From: Burkholderiales bacterium UBA1834
Lineage (GTDB): Bacteria; Pseudomonadota; Gammaproteobacteria; Burkholderiales; Burkholderiaceae_C
Length of the DNA stretch: 28,526 nt
Reading direction: 5' to 3'
Assembly (NCBI GenBank): GCA_002339015.1
Contig: DDJC01000019.1
Location: 1 to 28,526, forward strand
A program made the translations under genes and the position numbers. The notes under the pieces were generated by a model. That model had not been told where the DNA came from and did not search any database. It worked only from the letters and a program-made list of their open reading frames with translations. Shown here piece by piece: positions 13,502-23,305 of this stretch (position 1 is the stretch's first letter; each line of letters begins with the position of its first letter).

Positions 13502-16437
13502 CAGCGGTCTCCTTCCGTGTCGCGGGCCGGCTTGCGGCGCCCTCGCACCGACTGGTGGCCCAGCGCGGTGAGAATGAGCAGTGTCGAGCCAACCACCAGC
13601 ATGAACACGCCGATGTCATAGAACAGGGCGGTGGCGACGTGGATCTCGCCGAGCACGGGCAGCGCCAGGTGCGCCGTGTGCGTGGTCAGGAAGGGGTAGC
13701 CGAACCACAGCGACCCCATGCCAGTGCTCGTGGCGATGAGCAGGCCGGCCGCGATCCACCGGGGCGGCGCCAGATGCATGTGGGCCTCCACCCACTGGGT
13801 GCCCGAGACGATGTACTGGATGATGAAGGCGGTGGAGAGCACCAGCCCAGCCACGAAGCCGCCGCCAGGTTCGTTGTGCCCCCGCATGAAGAAGTAAACC
13901 GAGATCACGGCGGCCACCGGCAGCAGCAAACGCATCAGTACGGCGGGCACCAGCAGGTAGCCGTGGGCCGTGTCGGTGGCCGTCTGCGCGTTGACCAGGT
14001 CGGTGTTGAGGTCGGCGGGTACGGCCTGTTGCTGGGGCGGTAGATTCACGCTCTCTCGGGCGGGGCGGAAGCGCCGCAGCAGCGCATACACCGTGAGCGC
14101 CACGGCGCCCAGCACCGTGATCTCGCCCAGCGTGTCGAAGCCCCGGAAATCAACCAGCATCACGTTCACCACGTTCGCGCCACCACCTTCAGGCACTGCC
14201 CTCTCCAGGAAAAAGGGCGAGATGCTGTGCGGGAACGAGCGCGTCATCACGGCATAGGACAGCACCGTCATGCCCAGGCCAGCGGCCAGCGCCACGGCCA
14301 GGTCGCGTGTGCGGCGCACCCGGGCCTTGAGGCGTTTGCCCAGGCTCTGGCGGTCCGTGTGCTCCTCGAGGCGCTTGGGCAGCCAGCGCAAGCCCAGCAT
14401 GAAGAGCACGGTCGTGACCGCCTCCACGGACAGCTGCGTCAAAGCCAGGTCGGGGGCCGAAAACCATGCGAAGCTGATCACCGTGACCAGGCCTGCCACA
14501 CTCATCAGCGCCAGCGCGGTCAACCGGTGGTACTTGGCCTGCCAGGCCGCTCCGAAAGCCGCGGCGATGCCCACGGCCCACAGCAGCGCAAAGGTGGGCG
14601 AGAACGTGAGCGGCTGTCGCTCACCCACCCACCAGGCGCCAGGGGGCGTGGCCCGCAGCCAGAACGGCAGCACGGCTGCGAGCAGCGTCACCAGCATCAG
14701 CAGCACCATCTGCGGCTGCAGGCGGCGTGAGCCAAGCAGGCGGACAGCATGCAGCGCCCCCCATGAACTCAGGGTCATCAGGCCGCGGAACACCCGCTTG
14801 CCGTTGAGGTGGCCCAGCAATGGCGTGCGCACCATGCGCCCATTGGCGATGGGCTTGCGCAGCGCCAGGTACAGCGCGATGCCACCTGCCATGGCCACCA
14901 GGCTCATCTGCAGCGGCACATTGAAGCCATGCCAAACAGCCAGGTCGAACGTCGGCAACTTGCCGCCGACCACGGGCATGGCAGCGGTGCCCAGCACAGC
15001 GCTGATCGACCATTGCGGCAGCGTGCCCACCAGCAGGCAGGCCAGCACCAGCAACTCTACCGGCACGCGCATCCAGTGCGGTGGCTCATGGGGTTGTCGC
15101 GGCAGGTCGTTGCAGGTGTCGGGGCCGAAGAACACGTCTACCGTGAAGCGCAGCGAATACGCCACGCTGAACGCCCCACCCAGCACGGCGACGACCGGCA
15201 GCAATTGATCGAACCAGGGCTCGGCGGTCACGAACACCGCTTCGGAGAAGAACATCTCCTTGGAGATGAACCCGTTGAGGAGCGGCACGCCTGCCATGGC
15301 TGCCCCGGCCACCATCGTCAAGGTGGCGGTGACCGGCATGTACCGCCGCAGCCCGCTCAGGCGCTGCATGTCGCGTGTGCCGGTTTCGTGGTCCACGATG
15401 CCCACCGCCATGAACAGCGACGCCTTGAAGGTGGCGTGGTTGATGATGTGGAACACCGCCGCCACCGCGGCCATCGGGCTGTTCAGCCCCAGCAGCGTGG
15501 TGATGAGCCCCAGGTGCGAGATCGTGGAATAGGCCAGCACCCCCTTCAAATCGTTTTGAAAGATGGCGCAGAAGCCGCCCACCAGCAGGGTGATGAGCCC
15601 CGTGCAGGTGACGATCCAGAACCACTCGTCCGTGCCCGACAGCACGGGCCACAGCCGAGCGAGCAGGAACACCCCAGCCTTGACCATGGTGGCTGAATGC
15701 AGGTAGGCCGACACGGGCGTCGGCGCGGCCATGGCGTGAGGCAGCCAGAAGTGGAATGGGAACTGCGCGCTCTTGCTCAGCGCGCCCAGCAGGATCAGCA
15801 CCAGGGCCGTGGCGTACAGGGGGTGGGCGCGTACCTTGGCGCCGGCGGCGAGCACGGCGTCGAGCTCATAGCTGCCTACGATGTGACCCAGCACAAGCAG
15901 CCCGGCCAGCAGGCACAGTCCGCCCGCGCCGGTGACGGTCAAAGCCATGCGTGCGCCCCGCCGGGCGTCGCGGCGGTGATGCCAATAACCGATCAGCAGG
16001 AAGGAAAACAGGCTGGTCAGCTCCCAGAACAGCGCGATCTGGATGAGGTTGCCTGACAGCACCACCCCGCTCATGGCCCCCATGAAGGCCAGCAGGAAGG
16101 CGAAGAAGCGAGGCACCGGATCGGCCGGCGACATGTAGTAGCGCGCATAGAGCATCACCAGCGCGCCGATGCCCAGCACCAGCATGGAGAACATCCATGC
16201 GAAGCCGTCCATCCTCAGGCTGAAGTTCAGACCGAGCGAAGGCAGCCATTCGATGTCCTGGCGGATCACGTCTCCGGCGGCGATCTCCGGAAAATACAGG
16301 GCGGCCTGGACGGCGCAGACCAAGGCGATCAAGCCAGCAAGGCTCGATTCAGCATTTCGGGCGTTCGCGGGCAGCAGGGCCGCGATCAGACTACCCAGGA
16401 AGGGCAGGGCGACGAGCGTCAGCAGGGGCAGTGGCAT
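13501..16437 (-). CDS. mrpA: Monovalent cation/H+ antiporter fused subunits A and B
   Basis: This 978-residue protein joins MrpA (NuoL-like core plus C-terminal extension, residues 1 to ~815) and an MrpB domain (about 835-965, with FFMRGHNEPGGGFVAGL). Such fusion is typical of group 2 mrp/pha operons of Proteobacteria. Functional Glu139 (ALFWELTSL) and Lys222 (GALSKSAQFPFHFWLP) correspond to the proton-path residues of Bacillus MrpA. With C-G it forms a large inner-membrane complex exchanging Na+ or K+ for H+, supporting pH and salt homeostasis; the ion preference cannot be read from sequence. It starts 26 bases after the HIT gene stop, and no terminator separates them. Confidence 0.95.
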   Translation of the reverse strand: MPLPLLTLVALPFLGSLIAALLPANARNAESSLAGLIALVCAVQAALYFPEIAAGDVIRQDIEWLPSLGLNFSLRMDGFAWMFSMLVLGIGALVMLYARYYMSPADPVPRFFAFLLAFMGAMSGVVLSGNLIQIALFWELTSLFSFLLIGYWHHRRDARRGARMALTVTGAGGLCLLAGLLVLGHIVGSYELDAVLAAGAKVRAHPLYATALVLILLGALSKSAQFPFHFWLPHAMAAPTPVSAYLHSATMVKAGVFLLARLWPVLSGTDEWFWIVTCTGLITLLVGGFCAIFQNDLKGVLAYSTISHLGLITTLLGLNSPMAAVAAVFHIINHATFKASLFMAVGIVDHETGTRDMQRLSGLRRYMPVTATLTMVAGAAMAGVPLLNGFISKEMFFSEAVFVTAEPWFDQLLPVVAVLGGAFSVAYSLRFTVDVFFGPDTCNDLPRQPHEPPHWMRVPVELLVLACLLVGTLPQWSISAVLGTAAMPVVGGKLPTFDLAVWHGFNVPLQMSLVAMAGGIALYLALRKPIANGRMVRTPLLGHLNGKRVFRGLMTLSSWGALHAVRLLGSRRLQPQMVLLMLVTLLAAVLPFWLRATPPGAWWVGERQPLTFSPTFALLWAVGIAAAFGAAWQAKYHRLTALALMSVAGLVTVISFAWFSAPDLALTQLSVEAVTTVLFMLGLRWLPKRLEEHTDRQSLGKRLKARVRRTRDLAVALAAGLGMTVLSYAVMTRSFPHSISPFFLERAVPEGGGANVVNVMLVDFRGFDTLGEITVLGAVALTVYALLRRFRPARESVNLPPQQQAVPADLNTDLVNAQTATDTAHGYLLVPAVLMRLLLPVAAVISVYFFMRGHNEPGGGFVAGLVLSTAFIIQYIVSGTQWVEAHMHLAPPRWIAAGLLIATSTGMGSLWFGYPFLTTHTAHLALPVLGEIHVATALFYDIGVFMLVVGSTLLILTALGHQSVRGRRKPARDTEGDR

Positions 16438-16463
16438 GGGCGGCGGTCATGATGGATCCCGGA

Positions 16464-16883
16464 TCAGGCCAAGGCCTTCTTGATGGCTTCGGCGAAGCCG
16501 CGCAGTTTGTCATCATCCGCGCGTGCGCTGGCGTGGATGCGCATGGCCTCCCCACCTGAACGCGGAATGATGTGGAAATGGCAATGCGGCACGGTCTGTC
16601 CGGCCGCCGCGCCATTGAGCTGGCACACGAAAATCCCCTCCGCACCCATCGCCTGCTTGACCGCGCGGGCCAGCTTCTGCGTGGTGCGTACGGTGGCTGA
16701 GGCCGCTTCAGGCGACAACTCCAGCAGGGTTTCGGCGCCCTCCTTGGGAATCACCAGCACATGGCCGTCGGCCTGGGGCATGATGTCCATGAACGCCAGC
16801 GTGGCATCGTCCTCGTAGACGGAGAAGCAGGGCAGCTCGCCCCGCAGGATCTTGGCGAAGATGTTGTTGTTGTCGTAGGCCAT
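16464..16883 (-). CDS. HIT family nucleotide-binding hydrolase
   Basis: A 139-residue histidine-triad protein (HINT/Fhit superfamily), cytoplasmic, hydrolysing or transferring nucleotide phosphoramidates or dinucleotides. The triad is HCHFHIIP with His100, His102 and His104, and the N-terminal IFAKILRGELPCFSVYEDD and HVLVIPKEG motifs are standard. The ATG at 16883 is chosen since MAYDNNNIFAKI is the usual start and the upstream extension from 16982 is non-conserved. It is in the same direction as and only 26 bases from mrpA, so it probably shares the transcript, perhaps by chance rather than function. Confidence 0.93.
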   Translation of the reverse strand: MAYDNNNIFAKILRGELPCFSVYEDDATLAFMDIMPQADGHVLVIPKEGAETLLELSPEAASATVRTTQKLARAVKQAMGAEGIFVCQLNGAAAGQTVPHCHFHIIPRSGGEAMRIHASARADDDKLRGFAEAIKKALA

Positions 16884-16978
16884 GGCAGTTGCAGAAGGAT
16901 GTAGGGGTGCTGACTGAATTTGAACGATGATAATCGCGGATGATGACGCTGCCACTGGCCCCGTCAGGAAAGTGCACT

Positions 16979-17007
16979 CCAACGCACCCCCAACGCACCC
17001 CCAACGT
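16979..17007. repeat. Short 11-base tandem repeat
   Basis: The unit CCAACGCACCC occurs at 16979-16989 and 16990-17000 and is followed by a partial copy (CCAACGT, 17001-17007). It lies between the HIT gene and the cold-shock terminator. No function is evident. Confidence 0.8.
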
Positions 17008-17033
17008 ACAAAAGCCCGGACAAAGCCGGGCTT
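17006..17033 (-). terminator. Rho-independent terminator of the cold-shock gene
   Basis: AAGCCCGG (17012-17019) pairs with CCGGGCTT (17026-17033) across a six-base loop. On the minus strand the stem is followed by TTTTGT, about 45 bases after the cold-shock gene stop. A second hairpin ACTCTC/GAGAGT (17042-17059) lies between it and the gene. Confidence 0.75.
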
Positions 17034-17078
17034 GGGTCGAGACTCTCAGTGCAGAGAGTGGGCTCGCGAGAAAAATGA

Positions 17079-17378
17079 TCAGTGGGACAGTGAGCGGCCT
17101 CCGGCACCGGTTCGAACCTCGCGGAAGTGCAAGTCTTCCATGGCATCACCGGTATCGCTGATCGCGTCATCGGCCGAAATCGGCTGGATGTTCTGCGCCA
17201 GAGAGCCCTTGGGGCCAACAGTCAGGTCATACCTGACCTTGGAGCCTTGCTTCAGGGTTCGGAAGCCATCCATCTGGATGGCGGAGAAATGGGCGAAGAC
17301 ATCGCCCCCGCCTACATCAGGTTCGATGAAGCCAAACCCTTTGGCGTCGTTGAACCATTTGACAGTGCCTGTGGCCAT
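17079..17378 (-). CDS. Cold-shock protein with C-terminal extension
   Basis: The 99-residue protein has a complete cold-shock OB fold at residues 1-68, with RNP1-like KGFGFIEP and RNP2-like DVFAHFSAI, and single-strand RNA/DNA chaperone activity is expected. Standard CspA proteins end near residue 67-70; here 31 more residues follow (SADDAISDTGDAMEDLHFRE start, then a Gly/Arg/Ser end), first acidic, then basic. The ATG at 17378 has a perfect AGGAGG six bases upstream, so the start is secure. A consensus promoter sits just upstream, and a terminator follows. It is divergent from clpS. Confidence 0.93.
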   Translation of the reverse strand: MATGTVKWFNDAKGFGFIEPDVGGGDVFAHFSAIQMDGFRTLKQGSKVRYDLTVGPKGSLAQNIQPISADDAISDTGDAMEDLHFREVRTGAGGRSLSH

Positions 17379-17404
17379 ACCTGTCCTCCTGTGAATTTCA
17401 GCCA

Positions 17405-17433
17405 ATTCTGGTCATCGCGCACACCCATGTCAA
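17405..17433 (-). promoter_or_regulatory. Sigma-70 promoter of the cold-shock gene
   Basis: On the minus strand a perfect -35 TTGACA (17433-17428) is separated by exactly 17 bases from CAGAAT (17410-17405). The start point would be near 17398, giving a leader of only about 20 bases, unlike the long cspA leader of E. coli. Confidence 0.6.
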
Positions 17434-17669
17434 GGCGCAGTTGTGACAGAACTTGTCCAATCCACGGACGGTTCTAGGGGGATGACAAACGCCTGAATTA
17501 GGCGCATGCACATGGGGAAGCCGTTCGCATCGGGGAGCTGAAATCGGGCTTGTCGGGCAACTGCCGCGGGCCAATTTCACACAGCGTCATGGTTGACACC
17601 GCGATGCCCTGAAAAGGGCTGCGATATCCGGGAAATTTACCCCCTTGTTTTCGGGTAGGTCACTCCAAC
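17434..17669. other. Divergent intergenic region, no gene seen
   Basis: Together with flanking promoter elements this makes 332 bases between the cold-shock gene and clpS. It contains two small hairpins, CGCCT/AGGCG around GAATT (17490-17504) and GCCCT-GAAA-AGGGC with a GNRA loop (17606-17619), and a plus-strand TTGACA (17593-17598) lacking a -10 at the right distance. No coding sequence is supported. Confidence 0.5.
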
Positions 17670-17714
17670 ATGGATGAGCAGGACGCAGAATGCTCTCTTA
17701 GAATCATTTCATGA
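17670..17714 (+). CDS. 14-codon upstream ORF overlapping the clpS start
   Basis: ATG at 17670 opens a 14-codon frame starting MDEQDAEC whose TGA overlaps the clpS ATG as ATGA. A weak GGGTAGGT lies about 10 bases upstream. It could be a leader peptide that couples translation to clpS, which lacks its own Shine-Dalgarno, or a chance ORF. Confidence 0.25.
   Translation: MDEQDAECSLRIIS
17699..17704 (+). promoter_or_regulatory. TAGAAT, possible -10 for leaderless clpS
   Basis: TAGAAT ends six bases before the clpS ATG, so transcription from it would begin at or next to the start codon. No good -35 is seen. This is an alternative to the upstream ORF reading; both cannot be the main route. Confidence 0.3.
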
Positions 17715-18063
17715 CCTGGTCGTTACATATCCACGCTTCGTCGGAGCCCCCCAAGGATCCGGACGGTGAAGGCGCGGGCTCGGTTGTGGTTGAGAAAGAG
17801 GCGCTGCAACTCGAGCCTCCCAAGCTTTATCAGGTCGTGATGCTCAATGACGACTTCACGCCGATGGAGTTTGTGGTCTATGTCCTGCAGGACCTGTTTC
17901 GCCACGATATCGAGTCGGCCACTCAGATCATGCTCAAAATCCACCACGAAGGTCGTGGTGTGTGCGGTGTCTATACCAAGGATGTCGCGGCCACCAAGGT
18001 CGAACTCGTTCTTGCCGCCGCCCGGCGAGCCGGGCACCCCCTGCAGTGCATCCTGGAGACAGC

Positions 18064-18067
<4 letters not shown>
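17711..18067 (+). CDS. clpS: ATP-dependent Clp protease adaptor ClpS
   Basis: ClpS binds N-end-rule substrates and delivers them to ClpAP. The 118-residue protein has a flexible N-terminal arm of about 38 residues, then the adaptor fold. The N-degron pocket residues are present: Asn46 and Asp47 in LNDDFTPMEFV, and His78 in KIHHEGRGVCGVYT, matching E. coli Asn34, Asp35 and His66 with a 12-residue offset. The stop overlaps the clpA start as ATGA. There is no Shine-Dalgarno before the ATG; either coupling to a 14-codon upstream ORF or a leaderless transcript could explain initiation. Confidence 0.95.
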
Positions 18068-20385
<2,318 letters not shown>

Positions 20386-20435
20386 TGCTCAGGGCGGCGC
20401 TGGCGCCCCCGTCTTCAGTTGATGCTCAGGCAGAC

Positions 20436-20466
20436 AAGGCAGGCTTTTCTTGGGCCTGCCTTTTTT
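20436..20466 (+). terminator. Rho-independent terminator of clpA
   Basis: AAGGCAGGC (20436-20444) pairs with GCCTGCCTT (20454-20462) around a nine-base loop, ending in TTTTTT (20461-20466). It separates clpA from the convergent mtfA gene; the minus-strand side lacks a good T-run. Confidence 0.88.
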
Positions 20467-20509
20467 CTTGGGGCTGGTGCAGTTTGGGGTCTGATGATCG
20501 ATGCACAGG

Positions 20510-21367
20510 CTATGCCTTGAGCGAGCCCACGAATACGCCTTGATCTGGATGCCATTCCGAGGCGTCGCCAGAGGCGAGCAGCGCCGCCGGGTCCTCTTCG
20601 AAATAGCGGGAGAGCAGGGTGTACACATCGCTGAAATCCGCGCGCAGCGCCCAGGGCGCGACGAAGAAGGCTTCTGTGACCACGGGGAAGAACTCCACCA
20701 GCCCGGCTTCTGCGGCGTAAGGGTCAAGCCATGTGTCTTCGCCGCGTGCCAAAGCTTCGCTGTGGCGGTCGAAGCCTTGCCACATCACGTCCTGCCAATG
20801 CGCCTTGCTGATCTCCGCGGGCAGCGGTGGTGTGCCGTCCAGATGCCCGTCCAGCATGTCCAGCGCATGGGCAAACTCGTGGACCACGACGTTGTAGCCG
20901 TGTTCAAGGTCGCGGGCCTGCTGCACGTCGTGCCATGACAGCATCACGGGGCCGTCGGGCATGGCCTCGCCAGCCAGCACCTCGTCGTACCGGTGCACCA
21001 CGCCGGCATCGTCCATCACCTCACGGTGGGCCACGACCTGATCCGGATGCACGACGATATGGCCCATGTGGGCGTAGGCGCCCAGCCCCAGGCGCAGTAC
21101 GGGCAGGCAGGCCTGGGCAGCGATGGCCACGGCCATGTCGTCGGTGATGTGAACGCCGCCAGCGGGCACGAACTGCTTGCGGGCGAGGAAAAGGGTGCTC
21201 AAGGCGCGCAGGCGCTCACGCTTTTCGAGGCTGCGCCACGCCAGGAAGGGGTATTGGGCCAGTGTCTTGGCCCACAGGCTGTCCGGGATGGCGCGGTGTT
21301 CCAGGATGCTGGCTTCAGAGCGCCAGCGCAGTGGCAGGTGCCGGGCGAGGCGCGCCAGCAGGCTCAT
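20510..21367 (-). CDS. mtfA: MtfA-family zinc-dependent peptidase
   Basis: MtfA (M90 family) is a cytosolic zinc peptidase; in E. coli it binds the repressor Mlc and thereby affects glucose PTS expression. The 285-residue protein carries the HExxH motif as VVHEFAHALD (His163, Glu164, His167) and the family stretches GGVHITDDMAVAIAAQACLPVL and FFPVVTEAFF, whose Glu is the probable third metal ligand. The regulatory partner Mlc need not exist in this organism, so only peptidase function is inferred. It is the last gene of a six-gene operon; the ATG overlaps the lpxH stop by four bases. Confidence 0.92.
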   Translation of the reverse strand: MSLLARLARHLPLRWRSEASILEHRAIPDSLWAKTLAQYPFLAWRSLEKRERLRALSTLFLARKQFVPAGGVHITDDMAVAIAAQACLPVLRLGLGAYAHMGHIVVHPDQVVAHREVMDDAGVVHRYDEVLAGEAMPDGPVMLSWHDVQQARDLEHGYNVVVHEFAHALDMLDGHLDGTPPLPAEISKAHWQDVMWQGFDRHSEALARGEDTWLDPYAAEAGLVEFFPVVTEAFFVAPWALRADFSDVYTLLSRYFEEDPAALLASGDASEWHPDQGVFVGSLKA

Positions 21368-22230
21368 GCGCCTGGCCTCTGCGTGGCATTGGCTGGCGCG
21401 ATGGCTTCTTCGATGGAAAGCCGCTGGTGGCCCTGCGTGGCGCTGAGCCGAAACACTTCTGCCCGATGGGGCGCGTGGTCCAGATCCCAGTCGGACAGGA
21501 CATGGCGCTGCGCGCCGGGCAGCGCGAAGGGTTGCGTGCCAGGGCGGTGGGTGTGGCCATGGATGAGCTGGTCCGCTTGAGCAGCCGTCAGCGCGTGCGC
21601 GGCAGCCTGGGGTGTGACGTCGGCCCAGTTCTCCTGCCTCAGGTCGTGCTTACGGGATTCGCTGGCTTCCCGCATGGCCCTGGCCGCGGCAAGCCGGGCG
21701 TCCAGCGTCTGGGACAAAAAGCGTGACTGCCATGCCGTGCTGCGTGACTGCGCCCGGAATGCCTGGTAATCCGTGTCCTCCAGGCACCAGGCATCGCCGT
21801 GCGTCAGCACGTGGCGCTGCCCGAAGGCGTGCAGCACGGTGGGATCGTCGAGCAAGGAGGCGTTGCAGGCGCGGGCCATCGCGGCACCGAGCAGGAAATC
21901 CCGGTTGCCGACCATCAGATACAGGCTGAGACGCGCGCCCGCAGCGGCCAGTTCGTGGGTGCAGTCGGCCTCGAAGGGCTGGTGGCGCATGTCGTCGCCC
22001 ACCCAAGCCTCGAACAGATCACCGAGGATGAACACCGCATCTGCCGTGGTGCCGCGCAGGAAGCGCTGGAGCGCTTCAAAAGTACGCGGGTGGCCGTCGT
22101 GCAGGTGCAGGTCGGAAATGAAATCAATGCACCGCCACGAGGGCGGGGCATGGAGGGCGCGCAGAACCTGCGTGCTGGCCATGGCCGCATCATCGCTGGC
22201 GGCCTGTGCACCGCCGGCTTGTGGGGGCAT
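21364..22230 (-). CDS. lpxH: UDP-2,3-diacylglucosamine diphosphatase
   Basis: LpxH hydrolyses UDP-2,3-diacylglucosamine to lipid X at the inner membrane in lipid A synthesis. The 288-residue calcineurin-like phosphoesterase shows all metal motifs: SDLHLH (Asp40, His42), GDLFEAWVGDD, GNRDF, THGDAW and HGHTHRP. The first 35 residues are an extension compared with E. coli LpxH (240), and Met17 (22182) is a possible start; however GAGG lies at good distance before the ATG at 22230, which shares one base with the ppiB stop (TGATG). Orientation and overlap place it in one operon with the cyclophilins. Confidence 0.94.
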   Translation of the reverse strand: MPPQAGGAQAASDDAAMASTQVLRALHAPPSWRCIDFISDLHLHDGHPRTFEALQRFLRGTTADAVFILGDLFEAWVGDDMRHQPFEADCTHELAAAGARLSLYLMVGNRDFLLGAAMARACNASLLDDPTVLHAFGQRHVLTHGDAWCLEDTDYQAFRAQSRSTAWQSRFLSQTLDARLAAARAMREASESRKHDLRQENWADVTPQAAAHALTAAQADQLIHGHTHRPGTQPFALPGAQRHVLSDWDLDHAPHRAEVFRLSATQGHQRLSIEEAIAPANATQRPGA

Positions 22231-22730
22231 CAGACCTCGACGGCCTTGGTGATGGTCACGTCTTCCAGCGGCACATCGCCGTGACCGCCGCGGTTGCCCG
22301 TCTTGACTTTCTCGATCTGGTCGACCACTTCGGTGCCTTCGGTGACCTTGCCGAACACGGCATAGCCCCAGCCGCTCGGGCTCTCGGACTTGAAGTTCAG
22401 GAAGTCATTGTCGGTGCCGTTGATGAAGAACTGGGCGCTGGCCGAGTGGGGCGCGCTGGTGCGGGCCATGGCAATGGTGTAGCGGTCGTTCTTCAGGCCG
22501 TTGTTGGCCTCGTTCTGGATCGGGTCACGGGTAGGCTTTTGCTTCATGCCGGGCTCGAAGCCGCCGCCCTGGATCATGAAGCCCTTGATCACGCGGTGGA
22601 ACACGGTGCCGTCGTAGTGGCCGGCGCGCACGTATTCCAGGAAGTTCGCGACGGTGGCGGGGGCCTTTTCGTCGTCCAGTTCGAGACGGATCACGCCGGC
22701 GGTGGTGTGCAGTTCAACGTTCTTGGCCAT
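22230..22730 (-). CDS. ppiB: Cytoplasmic peptidyl-prolyl isomerase (cyclophilin)
   Basis: PpiB catalyses cis-trans isomerisation of Xaa-Pro bonds. The 166-residue protein lacks a signal sequence and contains the cyclophilin core: TVFHRVIKGFMIQGGGFEPG with the catalytic Arg, ARTSAPHSASAQFFIN and the GWGYAVFGKV end, strongly like E. coli PpiB. I use the ATG at 22730 because GGAG of the preceding gene's end lies eight bases upstream; the ATG at 22736, overlapping the ppiA stop as ATGA, would add two residues. It follows a periplasmic paralog directly. Confidence 0.95.
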   Translation of the reverse strand: MAKNVELHTTAGVIRLELDDEKAPATVANFLEYVRAGHYDGTVFHRVIKGFMIQGGGFEPGMKQKPTRDPIQNEANNGLKNDRYTIAMARTSAPHSASAQFFINGTDNDFLNFKSESPSGWGYAVFGKVTEGTEVVDQIEKVKTGNRGGHGDVPLEDVTITKAVEV

Positions 22731-22732
22731 GT

Positions 22733-23305
22733 TCATTTCTCCAGCGTGGCTTGTTTGATGATGACGGGTTGCAGCGGGACATCGCCGTGCATGCCTTTCT
22801 GGCCCGTGGGCACCTTGCGGATCTTGTCGACCACGTCCATGCCCTGGACGACCTTGCCAAAGACGGCGTAGCCGTTGCCATCCTGCGAACGGGCGGCATC
22901 CAGGAAGCCATTGTCCTTCACGTTGATGAAGAACTGTGCTGTCGCGGAATTGGGGTTCATGGTGCGGGCCATGGCGACGGTGCCGCGCTCGTTGTTCAGG
23001 CCGTTGCGGCTTTCGAGCGGGATGGGCGCGCGCGTGGGCTTTTCCTTCATGTCAGGCGTCATGCCGCCACCCTGGACCATGAAGTTGTCGATCACGCGGT
23101 GAAAGATCGTGCCGTTGTAGTGGCCGGCCTTGACATAGGCGACGAAGTTCTCGACCGTCTTGGGGGCCTTGGCGGCATCGAGCTGCAGCACGATGTCGCC
23201 CTGGCTGGTGGCCAGGCGCACGTTCTGGGCCTGGGCGGCCAGGCTCAGGGCAAGGCCGCCCACCATCAGGGCGGCGCGGCTCAGCAGGGAGGTGTTCTTC
23301 ATCAT
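22733..23305 (-). CDS. ppiA: Periplasmic peptidyl-prolyl isomerase (cyclophilin)
   Basis: The 190-residue protein has a signal peptide (residues 1-26, cleavage after AQA) and a cyclophilin domain with TIFHRVIDNFMVQGGG, NPNSATAQFFIN and the GYAVFGKVVQG end. It should act as a prolyl isomerase in the periplasm, assisting envelope protein folding. The start lies within ATGATGA, overlapping the stop of the L,D-transpeptidase gene; a second Met immediately follows and cannot be distinguished. Its nearest paralog is the adjacent cytoplasmic cyclophilin, suggesting an old tandem duplication. Confidence 0.94.
   Translation of the reverse strand: MMKNTSLLSRAALMVGGLALSLAAQAQNVRLATSQGDIVLQLDAAKAPKTVENFVAYVKAGHYNGTIFHRVIDNFMVQGGGMTPDMKEKPTRAPIPLESRNGLNNERGTVAMARTMNPNSATAQFFINVKDNGFLDAARSQDGNGYAVFGKVVQGMDVVDKIRKVPTGQKGMHGDVPLQPVIIKQATLEK

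Noticed and set aside
17593..17598. TTGACA as -35 of clpS
   Set aside because: No -10-like hexamer occurs 16-18 bases downstream and the clpS ATG is over 110 bases away.
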